Position numbers and translations under genes: made by a program
Notes under the pieces: generated by a model
Told to the model about the DNA's origin: nothing
The model's database searches: none
Seen by the model: only the letters and a program-made list of their open reading frames with translations
DNA from: Loripinus fragilis
Lineage: Eukaryota; Mollusca; Bivalvia; Lucinida; Lucinidae
Direction of reading: 5' to 3'
Length of the DNA stretch: 64,000 nucleotides
NCBI GenBank assembly: GCA_964019695.1
Contig: OZ026524.1
Coordinates: 24,635,656-24,699,655 of the forward strand
In this document: positions 10,271 to 22,350 of the stretch, one piece after another
Layout: each line of letters starts with the position of its first letter
Position numbering within the stretch: the stretch's first letter is position 1

Positions 10271-11555
10271 ATCTTGAGTAGTTCCAGTGGGTCGTGCTTG
10301 ACCGGAGGTATTGACAAAAAATTCTTCAAGCTGGTATCTTTGTTTGTGGCCGGCATTTCTTTCTGTGGTGAGGTTATATCCACTATAAAAGGCTCTGGGT
10401 AGTTCACTTGACCTAAATCAGGCGCATGGGAGTCTAGATTTTATTTCTTCTCACCTGCCAACGTACACTCTTTGACGGGGGTGTGGAAGATAATATTCTC
10501 TTTGTCACGAGGCAATAGGTTTTTGTCCTTTTCAGTAAGATAGCCACTAAGGGATAAGTTTTCACCGTTTCCTAATGAGCTGTTGTGATATTGTCTTTTT
10601 CTTGACTGTTGATTGTTTGGTCCACTATTGTTTGGTTTCAAAAAAGAAGGTTTTTGACCCGTGGAATTTGTACGTCCATCTGGGTTTTGCTTCAACATGG
10701 TGTCAATGGATCTTTTTGCTGTTGTGTTGTGACGTTGAATATTTTCAGCTGTAGCTCCCCTCTGCTGATCAGTAGTACATCCTTTATATCCCTCTGACGT
10801 ATGCGATAGGTTAGGGTGAGATGGACCTGAGGCATGTTGTACATCTGGAGCTGATGGCAGGGGTTGAAGGCCAACTTGAGGATGAGATATACTTGGAGGT
10901 TCTACATATGTAGGAGGTATCTGTGGACAACTATTTTGCTGCAACACTGGAGCAGGTGGGAATGCATAGGGTTGTTGGTAGATCTGTCTCGTTGGTTGAT
11001 GCGGGGGGATGGTATGACCCAAGTGTTGATAGTGGACTGGCAGGCTTTGATGTTGATAAAATGCTGGAGTTCTGACACCCATGTTAGGTAAGAGTGGAGT
11101 ATTTTCGGATCCAGACTGTGGAGTATAATGGTGAGGTTGTGCCATAGGCCTGTAGGGCTGGTACACGCCGGCTATGTTTGGGTATGCTGCATGCGGCCAG
11201 TAGTATGGTAGAAGGGCACTATATCCATTATAGCGTGAAGGTTCCACATATGTAGGAGGTATCTGTAACTATTCCTAATTTGGGTTGCCAAGTTTATATG
11301 CATTGCTTTACTGATGTACATGTTTTGCATCATTTGTGTTTCAATTGCCCTCAGTCTATTTTCTTGGATCTTATCCGCTAGATCAGAATAACATTTATGC
11401 GTACAACTTGGCTCAACTTTACACGATTCAGAAACAGTATGATCCCTAGAGCATGTCGAATCTGCACTAAAGTTTTGATTCTTTCTTTGTTCATTTGTCT
11501 TCTTATATAAGTCAATTGTGGATTTGAGGATACCTATTTGGTTTTCAAGTTCCAT
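10237..11555 (-). pseudogene. LINE B ORF1-like protein
   Basis: The start used is the Met at 11555 (MELENQIGILKSTIDLYKK), followed by a heptad-like stretch that could form a coiled coil and a Cys-containing segment. After a frameshift near 11250, the frame 11247-10441 is rich in Pro, Gln, Tyr and His (YQPYRPMAQPHHYTPQ). An in-frame TAA at 10441-10443 is followed by further open sense down to TAG at 10237-10239. ORF1 proteins of LINEs bind RNA; no RRM or CCHC motif is obvious. It is assigned by position directly ahead of ORF2. Confidence 0.65.
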
Positions 11556-11884
11556 TATGTAAGATTTATCTTGGATGTCCTCTTTCTTTATTTTATTAGA
11601 TTTAGTAACACGCTTGGGTTACTTAATCTAACAGTATGTTTTATAAATAGACAAACAGGTAGAGGGTATCACTATTCCGACACAAATGCTTGCGGCGAGA
11701 GCGCCGCAAGCAAAAAGTCCTAAAATGTTCCAGGAAAACAGGACCGCCATTCACTTGCATGTGCAACCCCCTCCCCTTACTATTGGGGAGGGAGAGATTG
11801 TCTTTGAGTTTGAACACTACTACTGGGGAGTTATCTCCGTGTAAGCGTAATATTTGACCACGATCTGTGGCAAATACCTAGTCC
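11556..11884. other. LINE B 5' UTR and spacer with a perfect hairpin
   Basis: No ORF is supported. Bases 11688-11711 form a perfect 10-bp stem (GCTTGCGGCG and its complement) with a 4-base loop. It lies upstream of ORF1 on the minus strand and may belong to the LINE 5' UTR. Confidence 0.5.
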
Positions 11885-12954
11885 ACGCAAAGGAGCCTAT
11901 CCTTGAAAAAACTGCTTTTCCTGAGCCCTATCCGCTCCAGAAAAGGAGCCTATCCGCCAAAAACAAGACATGGGGAGAGGAGATACTTTAAATCTGGGCC
12001 AAATTAGATTATTTACGATGTAAGTAACATAAAATCAAACGCCACGGGACTTTTAAGTCTCTCACTTGATGGATTTTTAAACATATGATATGGCTGATAT
12101 CAAGTCACGTCTACAAAGTTAAACAGACGATGACTGCTCTGTTTTCTGCGATTTAGTTTGCGTTGGGAAATGAAGCAAAACTAAACAATTTAGTCAATTT
12201 TGCTGGCCTACAACACAGCAGAAAATGTTTTATGTTCTACCCTCTTACTTAAAGCGTCTGGTTTGCTTTTAAAATTGGTTTTCCATAGAAAAAGGGTCAT
12301 GTTTGAAAACAAGGCGGCTATAGAGCCTATATGTTGAGAGAAAAATAACCATTTTGTGGCACAGGATAATGAGCCGTACCTGTGGCACAGGAGCCTATTA
12401 TATTTTCAACTAAGTGCCATGGGAGCCTATAGGTTATAAAAGTAAGAAATAGCATATAGAATCCGTAGCCAGTAACCATATAGGCTCCTTAGCCAAAGAC
12501 AAATAGTCTCCCTAGCCAGATTATTTTCTTTTCCATGCCATTTATAGAGAGAATAACGTATAATTCGGTCTGTGAAATGCATACAAGTCATTTTCCACAT
12601 AAATTCTTTACAAAATACCAAAATGACAATTGCGAGAACAGCCCAAACTGTTCGAAAAAGTTTGTTTTCTTTGTTGTGTTATCGTCTGTGGACGTCACCG
12701 TAATGAAGAGTGGTACGCGTTTTAACAAATCTGCATCATCAACGAACGTGTGGCTGTTTGATTTTTGTCTTATAGCTTCTCTGTTGTTCCGTTGCATTGC
12801 CCTTTTCTTCATGTAGTTAATGGAACTTATTATTTTACTTACCATTTGATGTCACTGTCTATCGCTAAGCTTGTTTGTTTTAGCTGATAGGATCCTTTTC
12901 TAGAGCGGATAGGGCTCAGGAAAAGCAGTTTTGAACCGATAGGCTCCTTTGCGT
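11885..12954. mobile_element. 1.07-kb DNA element with ~80-bp inverted ends
   Basis: Bases 11885-11966 and the reverse complement of 12875-12954 match over about 80 bp at roughly 85% identity. Both start ACGCAAAGGAGCCTATC and then share AAAACTGCTTTTCCTGAGCC. The motif GGAGCCTAT also recurs several times inside, for example near 12390, 12426 and, inverted, near 12480. No transposase ORF is present, so it is non-autonomous. A target duplication could not be fixed. Confidence 0.8.
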
Positions 12955-13819
12955 CTATAAACCGTGCAGTCCACAGAGGAGTTTAGGGCACTCCTTATTT
13001 AAACAAAAATTCAGCCAAAAGTTTTTGTGTTTTTTTTTGTGTTGTTTTGTTTTTTTGTGTTGTTTTTGTTTTTTATTTTTATCAAAATTTCCAAATTCGC
13101 ACTCCCTGGTGTAATGCTCATGTATGAGCGAACCAGTAACGAAAGGAAGAAAGAAAGAAAGAAAGAAAGAAACAGTTGTGAAATGACCATTTTCATCTCA
13201 TATTACAGATCTTCGAAAGATATTGTATCATCTAATGCAAATAGAATTGTTTTGTACTGCAAAAGCGATTCTCGTAAGAAAAGTAGACATTGAACGTGTC
13301 AGTAATTAATTTTGTTCATAACTTCCAAACGCTTATCAAAAGCTGTGCTGATATCTGGAATGTTCTTGCTGCAAAGCCTAAGGTATTACATTGAAGGATT
13401 TGAACCAGTGATCTCCCACTCAGAAAGCAGAATCAAATCTGGCAGCCGTAGCATAACAAAGGTGTAAAATAGGTACTGGCAGCTTCCTTGCTGAATCTCG
13501 AATAAAAGTGGCTGTGCTAGGAAGATAATTTTTAAGTTAGGCAGGTTACCTGGTTCACAGTATTTGGGCCAATATCGTCAGATGCTCTACCTCGGACCCA
13601 GTATAAATGAACTTGTCATTTACGGAAATTCAAAGATAAGTTGTCGAGGCTTTGTTTTAGTGCAATTTCAAAGTACTACAGCCTGTAAAATTGCATCAAT
13701 GCTAAACATACCCTTGATTATTAAAATTTATCCCTGGTATGCAAAGTTGAAATATAACAAGTTACAGTAAATAAAATTGAAGTTATATCATCTTTAAGGT
13801 TGATTTTTATTATTTTCCA
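12955..13819. other. No gene; T-rich tract and (GAAA)n
   Basis: A T/G-rich run lies at 13020-13080 and a GAAA microsatellite at 13140-13170. The remaining sequence shows no supported gene. Confidence 0.6.
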
Positions 13820-14199
13820 CATCTTCTTTCAGGATGATATTGCTGTTCCTACAACCAAAAGCAACAGCAGCATGCGCGGATCCAGAAATTTTCGGCAGGG
13901 GGGGGGGGGGGGGGGGTCCAGGTCAGTCTGACAAAAAAAGCTCTGACAACGTTTTTTTTTTTTTTAGTCCTCAGCTAATTTTACAGAAGTCAAATGGTCA
14001 ATTTCAAAGACATCTATCATTTTTCAAGGTTCCAGAGGGGGTCCAACATTTTCCAAGGGGGTCCAACTTTTTCCAGGGGGGTCCAATTGCTTATTCCCTA
14101 TAGAAACCCATATAACTTGTGATTTTCCAGTGGGGGTCCGGACCCCCTGTCCCCCCCTCTGGATCCGCACTTGCAGCAATATCATCCTGAAAGAAGATG
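13820..14199. mobile_element. Foldback element with GGATCCAGA ends and poly-G
   Basis: A perfect 26-bp inverted repeat occupies 13820-13845 and 14174-14199. Inside it, a second inverted pair, GCGGATCCAGA (left) and TCTGGATCCGC (right), frames a run of about 20 G and the string GGGGTCCGGACCCCC. A related right end is at 42195-42247. No coding region is present. Confidence 0.7.
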
Positions 14200-15565
14200 A
14201 TAACCTCATTTCGGATCAGTCAGACGTTCGTGAAAAAATGAATGACTTCTACATAAACATAGCCAAAAACATAGGCATTGAAAAAGCTGAACCAGTAAAT
14301 AAGGATCACCCAAGTATCAAGAAAGTATTGATGTCGAAAGTTTCAATTTTCGGCCTGGTCACTGAGAAACAAGTTTCAAAATGCATTAAAAACTTGATAC
14401 AAAAAAGGCAACAGGGGTAGATGCTATACCCCCAAAGGTAGTTAACTTCATTCTGTTAAGGCAGCAATGCCATCTTTGAGTCAGCCCATTTGCAACATTG
14501 CCAAAGCAGTTATATGCAAAGAGACCTTCCCAAACAGACTGAAAATGGCACAAGTTACCCCATCTTCAAAAAAGATGACCCTTTTATCCCAAAAAAATTA
14601 CCGCCCTGTGAGCAAACCTTATTTTTATTTTATCAACCATCTGTGGAACTCGAGCTGTGGAAGCAATTTCATGTGTTCAAAAAAGTAAGAAACATTTCAA
14701 GATTTGATTTGGACAAACAGTCACGAATACGCGACTATCATTTGTCTTTAAACGCACTCGAAAATGTCAAAACCAATCGACCAAGTGCTTCTCAAATTTG
14801 CATACACGTAATTATTGTCCTGTTAATAAAGACGCAGTCGCTGTGCGACGTTCTGATTGGCCGAGAGCTAAATGAGATTACGCCTACTGAGAACGGACGA
14901 CTGGACATTTTATGACAAAGCCTGGGTCATCGGATTAGCGACGATCTTCTGATCTTTTGTGGCGGAAGCCAAATTTGGACTCCCGCTGTCGTCTTCAGGT
15001 GTTTTTAAGGAGTTTGAGACGCGTCAGTAGAAAAAAATTGGCGTAAATTAGAATCCCCAGCAGGAAAAGTAGGAATTTTTAGATCTTTTATTCAATCAAA
15101 TTTCAATTACTGTCCACTTGTATGGCACTTCTACAGCAAAGCAAATACAGAAAAACTTGAAAAGTTACAGCATTGAGCATTAAGTATTGTCTTCAGCGAT
15201 TTCACATCAGCTATAACTTCCTGCTGGAGAAAGCCGAGCTCTCAACTCTTCATTTAAATAGACTCAGGTGCATTGCTGCAGAGACATACAAGTGTATAAA
15301 CAATCTAACACCAGAATACATAAGGGACCTTGTACAACTTAAAACCTCTTCTTATGCTTTCAGGTATGAAAATACTGTCAAGGTTCCTACAGTCCGAACC
15401 GTCACATATGGCCAATGCTCTTTCAGGTTCGAGTCTGCCTGGGTGTGGAACTCCCTTCCAAATGACATGAGAAAAGTTACAGAATTTGCCGAATTTCGGC
15501 ACCAAATTCACACCTGGACGGGCCCGAGCTGTAGATGTGCCATCTGTCGCGGTTCGGGAGGTTAG
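14172..15565 (+). pseudogene. LINE C remnant with RT core missing
   Basis: Bases 14172-14420 read DNLISDQSDVREKMNDFY and EKQVSKCIKNL, then KATGVDAIPPKVV (14409-14460, shifted frame), then MAQVTP and NYRPVS (14467-14640). This is the start of a Jockey/CR1-like RT. At about 14640 homology stops. It resumes at about 15080 with RSFIQSNFNYCPLVWHF, LNRLRCIAAETYKCINNLTP and a C-terminal TWTGPSC with CAICR. The catalytic palm motifs are absent: roughly 430 bp of unrelated sequence stands in their place. Confidence 0.85.
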
Positions 15566-15589
15566 TCAACATGTTTCATGGTTTACTGT

Positions 15590-15864
15590 TATATTTTATT
15601 AGCCCACCATAGCCGAAGGCTCAGGGTGAGCTTATAGGATGGGAGTCGAGTGGGCGTCCGTCCGTCCCTCCGTCCGTCCGTCCGTCTGTCCACACTTTCA
15701 AATATGAATATCTCTGAGATCAGCTGGCTGATCGTAATCAAATTTCATCAGAAGCATCATTGGGATGGGGTATTGACTCCATTAGGTTTTGGGCCAGATC
15801 GGATCAGAACTCTGGTTTCCATGGCAACAGATAGCTCCCATAGGGTTATAATGGGGAAAACCTT
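15590..15864. repeat. Left part of tandem element with (CCGT)n
   Basis: It starts AGCCCACCATAGCCGAAGG and has about seven CCGT-like units at 15656-15690, then a unique stretch leading into the tandem array. A short unique leader, a microsatellite and a tandem core recall the pearl/HINE (Helentron-associated) elements of bivalves. The assignment is by architecture only. Confidence 0.55.
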
Positions 15865-18720
15865 GTGACCACTATAACTCCTTCATTTTTGATTGGTTCT
15901 TCCTTATTCTTGCAGGTAACGAGGATAACCATAAAATCTTGGATGGGTTCGAAATTGGGCAGTATTCGACGAAGGACTTATGAGTTAGCTGCCCTTGAGC
16001 GTTTTGAAAAATCCCCATAGACTTATAATAGGAGAAAAGTTGTGACCATTCTAGTGCCTTCATTTTCCAATGGATCTTCTTCATTCTTCCAGGTAACAAG
16101 GTCAACCATAAAAACTTGGATGGGTTTGATTTTCGGTAAGATTCCATCACTAACTTCGGAGTTAGCTGCCCTTGAGCGTGTGAAAAATCAATAAATAGTG
16201 TCGTGACCACTCTAGCGCCTTCATTTTTGATTGGATCCTCTTCATTCTTGCAGGCAACAAGGACACCTATAAAATCTTGCCTGGGTTCGAAATTGGGCAG
16301 TATGAGACGAAGGACTTATGAGTTAGCTGCCTTTGAGCGTTTTGAAAAATCCCCATAGACTTATAATGGGAAAAACGTTGTGACCACTCTAGTACCTACA
16401 TTTTCCAATGGATCTTCTTCATTCTAGCAGGTAACAAGGTCAGCCATAAAAGCTTGGATGGGTTTGAATTTCGGCAAGATTCCATCACTGACTTCGGAGT
16501 TAGCTGCCCTTGAGCGTGTGAAAAATCAATGAATAGGGTTGTGACCACTCTAGTGCCTTCATTTTTGATTGGATCTACTTCATTCTTGCAGGCAACAAGG
16601 ACACCCATAAAATTTTGCCTGGGTTCGTAATGGGCAGTATCAGACGAAGGACTTATGAGTTAGCTGCCCTTGAGCGTTTGGAAAAATCCCCATAGACTTA
16701 TAATGGGAGAAATGTTGTGACCATTCTAGTGCTTTCATTTTTGAATGGATCTTCTTCATTCTTGCAAACAATAAGAACAACTATTAAAGCTTGGAAGAGT
16801 TTGAATTTCGTCAAGATCCCATCACACATTTTGGAGTTAGCTGCCCTTGAGCATCTTAAAGATTAATGAATGATGTTGTGACCACTCTAGCTCATTCATT
16901 TTTGATTGGATCTTCTGCATTCTTGCAGGCAACAAGTAAACCCATAATATCTCGGATGGGTTCGAAATTCTGCAGGATCCGACTAGGGACTTATGAGTTA
17001 CCTGCCCTTGAGCCTTTGAAAAAATCCATATAGACTTATAATGGGAAAAATGTTGCAACCACTCTAGTGCTTTCAATTTTAAATAGAACTTCTTCATTGT
17101 TGCAAACAATAAGGACTACTATTAAAGCTTAGATGAGTTTGAATATGTCAAGATCCCGTCACATAATTTTATTTTGGAGTTAAACCCCTTGAGCATCTTA
17201 AAAATTTACAAATAATGTTGTGACCACTCTAGCTCCTTCATTTTTGATTGGATCTTCTTCATTCTTACAGGCAACAAGTAAACCCATAATATCTCAGGTG
17301 GGCTCGGAATTCAGCAGGATCTGACCAGGGACTTATGAGTTACCTGCCCTTGAGCATTTGGAAAAATCCCTATAAACTTATAATGGGAGAAATGTTGTGA
17401 CCACTCTAGTGCTTTCAATTTTATATGGGTCATCTTCATTCTTGCATACAATAAGGACAACTATTAAAGCTTAGATGAGTTTGAATTTCGTTAAGATCCC
17501 AACACTTGTTTTGGAGTTAGCTCCCCTTCAGCATCTTTAAAATTGATGGATAATGTTGTGACCGCTTTAGCGCCTACATTTTTGATTGGATCTTCTTTAT
17601 TCTTTCATCTAACAAGGACTCTCATAAAAGATTGGATGAGTTTGAAATTCTGCAGGAACGACCAAGGACTTATGAGTTAGCTGCCCTTGAGCATCTGGAA
17701 AAATCCCCATAGATTAATAATGGGAGAAACTTTGTGACCACTCTAGTGCTTTCAATTTTTAAAGGATCTTATTTATTCTTGCAGATAAGAAGGGCAGCTA
17801 TAAAAGCTTGAATGAGTTTGAATTTCGTCAAGATCCCATCACCAATTATGGAGTTAGCTGTCCTTGAACATCTTAGAAATTGATGGATAATGTTGTGACC
17901 ACTCTAGTGCCTTCATTTTTTATTGGATCTTCTTCATTCGTGCAGGTAACAAGGTCAACCATAAAAGCTTAGATGGGTTCAAAATTGGGCCAGATCAGAC
18001 CTGCGACTGTGGAGTTAGCTGCCCATGAGCGTCTTAAAAAATCACCATAGACTTATAATGGGAGAATTGTTGTGACCATTCTAGTGCTTTCATTTTATAA
18101 TAGATCATATTCATTCTAGCAGATAAGGACAACCATAAAAGCTTGGATGAGTTTGAATTCAGTCAAGATCCCATCACCTTTTTATGAAGTTAGCTACCCT
18201 TGAGCATCTTAAAAATTGATTGATAATGTTGTGACAACACTAGCGCCTTCATTTTTATTTTTATTTTCTTCATTCTTTCAGGTAACAAGGACAACCATAA
18301 AAGCTTAGATGGGTTTAATTTAAAGTAGAACCAACTTTAGACTGTGAAGTTAACTTCCCTTGAGCATCATAAAAAATCTGCATAGACTTACAATGGGAGA
18401 TCTGTTGTGACCACTCTAGCACCTTCATTTTTGAATGGATTTCCTCATTTGTAGGTAACAAGGACTTCCATAAAAGTTTGAATGAATTTGATTTTCCGCC
18501 GCACCTATCCACCAGCTACAGAGTTAGCTGCCCTTGAGCATCTAAAATAAAACTATATAATGTTGTGACCACTCTAGCACCTTCATTTTTCATTTGATTT
18601 TCTTCATCCCTGTAGGTTACCAGGACATACATAAAAGTACGGATGAGTTTGAATTTCGGTCAGATCCCATAACTGACTACGAAGTTAGCTGCCCTTAAGT
18701 ATCTAAAAACTACACTTTCA
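15865..18720. repeat. Tandem array of alternating ~177 and ~161 bp monomers
   Basis: The landmark GTGACCACTCTAG occurs 17 times, at 15865, 16042, 16203, 16380, 16541, 16717, 16878, 17055, 17220, 17397, 17558, 17734, 17895, 18072, 18231, 18407 and 18565. Gaps alternate 176-177 and 158-165 bp along the whole array. The long type carries CCCATAGACTTATAATGGGA; the short type lacks it and has TTGAGCATCTTAAAAAT instead. So the unit is a ~338-bp dimer repeated about eight times. One more decayed unit reaches about 18880. There is no supported coding function. Confidence 0.93.
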
Positions 18721-19017
18721 CCAGGTTTCCAATGCAATTTTTATTCAGATCTTTTGAATACTTGCAGATAACTAGAACCGCCATAATCTCTTATGTTTTT
18801 GAATTAAATCTTGGTCACTGTTTCAAGTTCAGAGTTATCTGCCTTTGAGCATCGTAGATTATGGTGTCTCCAAACATTATGCTGGCTCCATGGTGAGCGA
18901 TCGTTGCCCATTGGGCTACTTGTTTATGTTATCCAATCAGATGTTATGTTACATAAAAATCTTTCTTATGTTATCCAATCAGATTTTGTGTTACATTAAC
19001 TAGTGCATTAGAATTCT
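18721..19017. other. Array edge and short direct repeat
   Basis: A decayed last unit is followed by two copies of TTATGTTATCCAATCAGAT about 40 bp apart (near 18925 and 18965). No gene is seen. Confidence 0.5.
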
Positions 19018-19213
19018 TATGATAAATGTTCCAAAATTTCAAACACATTTCACTTTCTTTCTCAAAATATAATGTTGGTTTTCAGGCCTGCAATTCACAA
19101 AATGCTTATCAGAATAACTAACAGGGAAGATCCTAATCAGATCTGGGTCTGTGCAGTATTCTAGGCCTTTTATGTAGGCACCAAGTGTTTGAAATTTTAG
19201 AACATTTACAGTA
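19018..19213. mobile_element. MITE, GTAAATGTTCTAAAAT family, copy 1
   Basis: The left end TATGATAAATGTTCCAAAAT (19018) and the right end ATTTTAGAACATTTACAGTA (to 19213) are inverted repeats of about 28 bp. The interior is AT-rich without an ORF, and the total is 196 bp. Related ends occur at 19708, 42850-42960 and 53954-54167. Confidence 0.7.
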
Positions 19214-19707
19214 ATTTCTGTTTCAGGAGGTAAGTTAACGATTCCTTAGAACAGATGTGTGTCTTTTATATCCTCCCTACTTAATAGCATTAGGTATGTA
19301 CAGACTGACCCATAACCTTGGTATTTTATGGTCAACCATTTTTAAAGGGGTTAAATATAGCAGCACATTTGTCAATACATACCATCCTGGGCTGGGGCAT
19401 CTCTATCACATCAAGACATTTTTAGTTTTTCATTATAATATAACAATAATTATACCCCCCGCAAACTTTGTTTGTGATGGGTATACTTTTTTCACATTGT
19501 CCGTGCCTGCGTGTGTGCGTGCGTCCGTCCGTAACGTTTTGTTTCCTTAATATCTTAAAGAGTCATTGCTGGATTTTCATCAAACCTTGCAAACGTGTTC
19601 ATATATGCAAGACAAATACTTAAAACGAAAAAGTAATGGCTTGGGGCCAATTCTATTAGACTTATTTCGCATTGTAGTTCTAAATAGCTTTTTATATAGG
19701 TTTTATG
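19214..19707. other. Repeat fragments, no gene
   Basis: Contains a hairpin near 19452-19488 (TATACCCCCC with GGGTATA downstream), followed by TGCG/CCGT microsatellite sequence at 19505-19535, resembling the start of another bivalve-type tandem element. No coding signal is seen. Confidence 0.5.
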
Positions 19708-19868
19708 CTTACGGTAAATGTTCTAAAATTTCGAACACTCTAAAGTTACGAACACCTAAAATTACCGCCGAAAATAATTTTTAAAACATCCTAAAATATC
19801 AAACACTGACCTTTTTCGGATATCGAATTTCTAAAATTACGAACACACAGTATTTTCGGCGGAAAATC
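19708..19868. mobile_element. MITE fragment, GTAAATGTTCTAAAAT family, copy 2
   Basis: It starts ACGGTAAATGTTCTAAAATT and then repeats TCTAAAATTACGAACAC-like motifs on the same strand. An internal inverted pair ACCGCCGAAAATA / TATTTTCGGCGG (19763-19866) forms a stem. The expected right end is not found nearby, so it is incomplete. Confidence 0.55.
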
Positions 19869-22350
19869 AATGTCCGTTTATCTATTGTTCGGTATACTTC
19901 TACCATACAGCGCGTGAGCGGTAGCGACATTTGGAAGGTTCCATTCTACTTAGATGGGTAATCTGGCACGTGCCATTCTATTTTGCATGCCAGCGCGCGA
20001 CGTTATACATTATTCAAGGTCACCAGCATTGACAAACTTGATGCACGGACAAGTTCCTGCAACGATTCCGAAACTGCTTTGACTAACCCTATTGAGCATA
20101 TGTATCCACCCAAATGGCTGAGATCATTATTTATTACTGACCAAATTGACCTTCAGGCCGTGACTCGGCTAATTGTACGTGAATTATGTACGTTGACACA
20201 CGCAGAGCAATTCAATTTCTCAATAGTGTGCTGTGACACGTACTCGTTTTTTTAAAAAAAATACCAGCCCCGAAGAGAGAGAGAGAGAGAGAGTTGCGGA
20301 AAAGGCGACGATCACTTAGGCGAGAGAAAATGAAATAAGTTGATGTATAGTGATTGCCGTGGACGTTTGCAACACAAGGGGCCATTCGGTTTCGTGCAAA
20401 ATGCAGAGAAAATCGTGCAAGTCGCATGCTTTTTTTCTCACTGAGACATCCAATGCGGAAAATAAAGCCACCGTATATTTAATATTTACCGACATGCCTG
20501 CAAGAAATCGCATGTGGTCATCATCTTCGGTACATTACGTTAACATGTGTGATTCTCAGGTTATCCGGCTGACACCCCCTACCCTCCCCTCCCTTTTAAG
20601 CATCGGTTTAAGGGATTTCCCAGTTCCGCAAAATGCCCAAGCCGCGTGCGACACGGAGGGCACTTCTATCATTCTATGCGTGTGCTCTTTTCTTGAACAC
20701 AGCTCGGACCCACTTGCGCGGAGCCCCATATGAGCTGGGTACTTATGACAGATGTGATCAGCGAAGGCTAAGGAGAGCATGTGTGTTTGCACAATCTCGT
20801 CAGGGTCTCGCTCACTAACAAAGTTTAAAGTGGATGAAGACTCTATAGCTAGCCAAATAAAAATTCTAGACATTTACGTACGTTGTCTTTAAAATACTTG
20901 TCGCGGTTTTCTATCGGCGGTTTTCTAAGTACATAGAAAAATGGCTATTCCTATCATTCAAAAACGTCAAATTCCTCAAAATTCTGCATCTTGATGAATT
21001 TAATATTTACATATTTAATTTCATGAAATAAGCCAGGTACCTATCGCATATGCGAGCAGCGAAGGCTCAGACGAGCCTGCGCATCCGCGGAAATCACCAG
21101 CGCCTTAAGTGCGGACATACACATAGAAGGAATTGTAGATGAAGGCGCATGCCTTAATTTTGGGTAATATAGCCCCACTAAGTGGCTGTGAATTTAAAAA
21201 CAGTAAAGCCCTTGAGATGATCGCGAAATCTCGAAAGGATCATTGACGGTTTGGGCCTTATACGCCTATTTTTCTGTTTCACAGAACGCTGTTTTTGAGT
21301 TTCTAGTGTGGTGCATGTAGTATCAGTGCACTAGATGAATCTAATGGCAAGTGCCAGCTAGCAAAATATTTTCAAAATTCCTACGCAATCGAGAGTTATG
21401 GCGGGTAGAAAGGGGAGGGGGTCTGAAATTTCATGAAAATAAAAAGTGCTTTAAAAAGTGATTTCTGCACGTTTTCTTGATTTATTTGGTAGGCATGGTG
21501 ATATCTATTGATTATACCATATGCAGAGTATTAACGAATCACGATAATTGATGAAATTGTTTTAAAAACAAAAAATGTTTTGTAATAAAATGATTTTGGG
21601 GAGATAATTTAGAAGTTACCTGTACATTTTTGACTACATGTACCGTAAATAATACAAAACTGAAAGCTCAACAAAAGAAATAAATATTTTTGAAGGAATG
21701 AAAGTGTCCCATTTAGCATTGGAAAGTAAAAATGATTCTAACTAGATCCTTTGAATATTACTTTTGCTTTGTTTAAAGGGCATTGCATGTTGAATGTATT
21801 TAAAGTGTCCGAATATTTATGGTATACATATGCATGTATATCCCTATAAGAGACAATATATTGAACACTAAAGTATTTACCTGTTATAACTCTTTGCATG
21901 CCAGTGGATAATTTTGTCGTTTGCCAATAGCCCTTTGCAAACATTTTGAACCCAGATGAAGACCAACAGAATTTCCGTCTTGATCTGGATCTAAACTGTT
22001 TGACACTCTGATGGTGGTCCTGAGTGGTTTATTTTTAAAAACTTTATTTTGAAGAAAGTCAGCAGACGAAAATAAAAACATGAACAATTCCCAAGCATGC
22101 AAATAGATAAGTACGGGACGTTTGCAAAATAATGTGTCATTTAATAACAGTGAGATTTTTTTTATGAAAAATGCATAAAACCTTGCTAATTCTACTTTTA
22201 ATCTCTAAGTACTTTATATCAAACGAGCACAGAATACAAAGCAATTTAGGAGGTTGATTCTAGAGAATTTTATTACTGTCATTAATTTCTTATTTGGTAG
22301 AAAAGGCATTTTATGGGCTTAGGCCCTGGGTTTTTGGGCTGCTGAACATC
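19869..22350. other. No gene recognised; (GA)n and element fragments
   Basis: Bases 20272-20293 are a GA microsatellite. Fragments related to the GATCAG hairpin family lie near 20750-20800, 21050-21090 and 21975-22010 (TTGATCTGGATCTAAACTG). Only short overlapping ORFs on both strands, with no domain signal. Confidence 0.5.

Larger units (their letters stand above)
6230..11760 (-). mobile_element. LINE B: near full-length two-ORF non-LTR retrotransposon, degraded
   Basis: Read on the minus strand the order is 5' UTR, ORF1 (coiled coil plus Pro/Gln/Tyr-rich), ORF2 endonuclease, linker, RT fingers, RT palm and thumb, and a C-terminal CCHC-like zinc motif. ORF1 ends at 10237, just inside the start of ORF2 in a different frame, a small overlap typical of LINEs. 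Several frameshifts and stops, plus an unrelated ~330 bp insert at 8003-8333, inactivate it. The RT reads QGVTQGGILS and CADD, unlike LINEs A, C and D, so it belongs to a different LINE lineage, not assigned. The exact ends are not defined. Confidence 0.85.

Noticed and set aside
11688..11711. Bacterial-type terminator hairpin
   Set aside because: The stem resembles one, but the window is eukaryotic and it sits in a LINE leader.
15865..18720. Possible CRISPR array
   Set aside because: The whole 160-177 bp unit is repeated with no unique spacers, and the context is eukaryotic.
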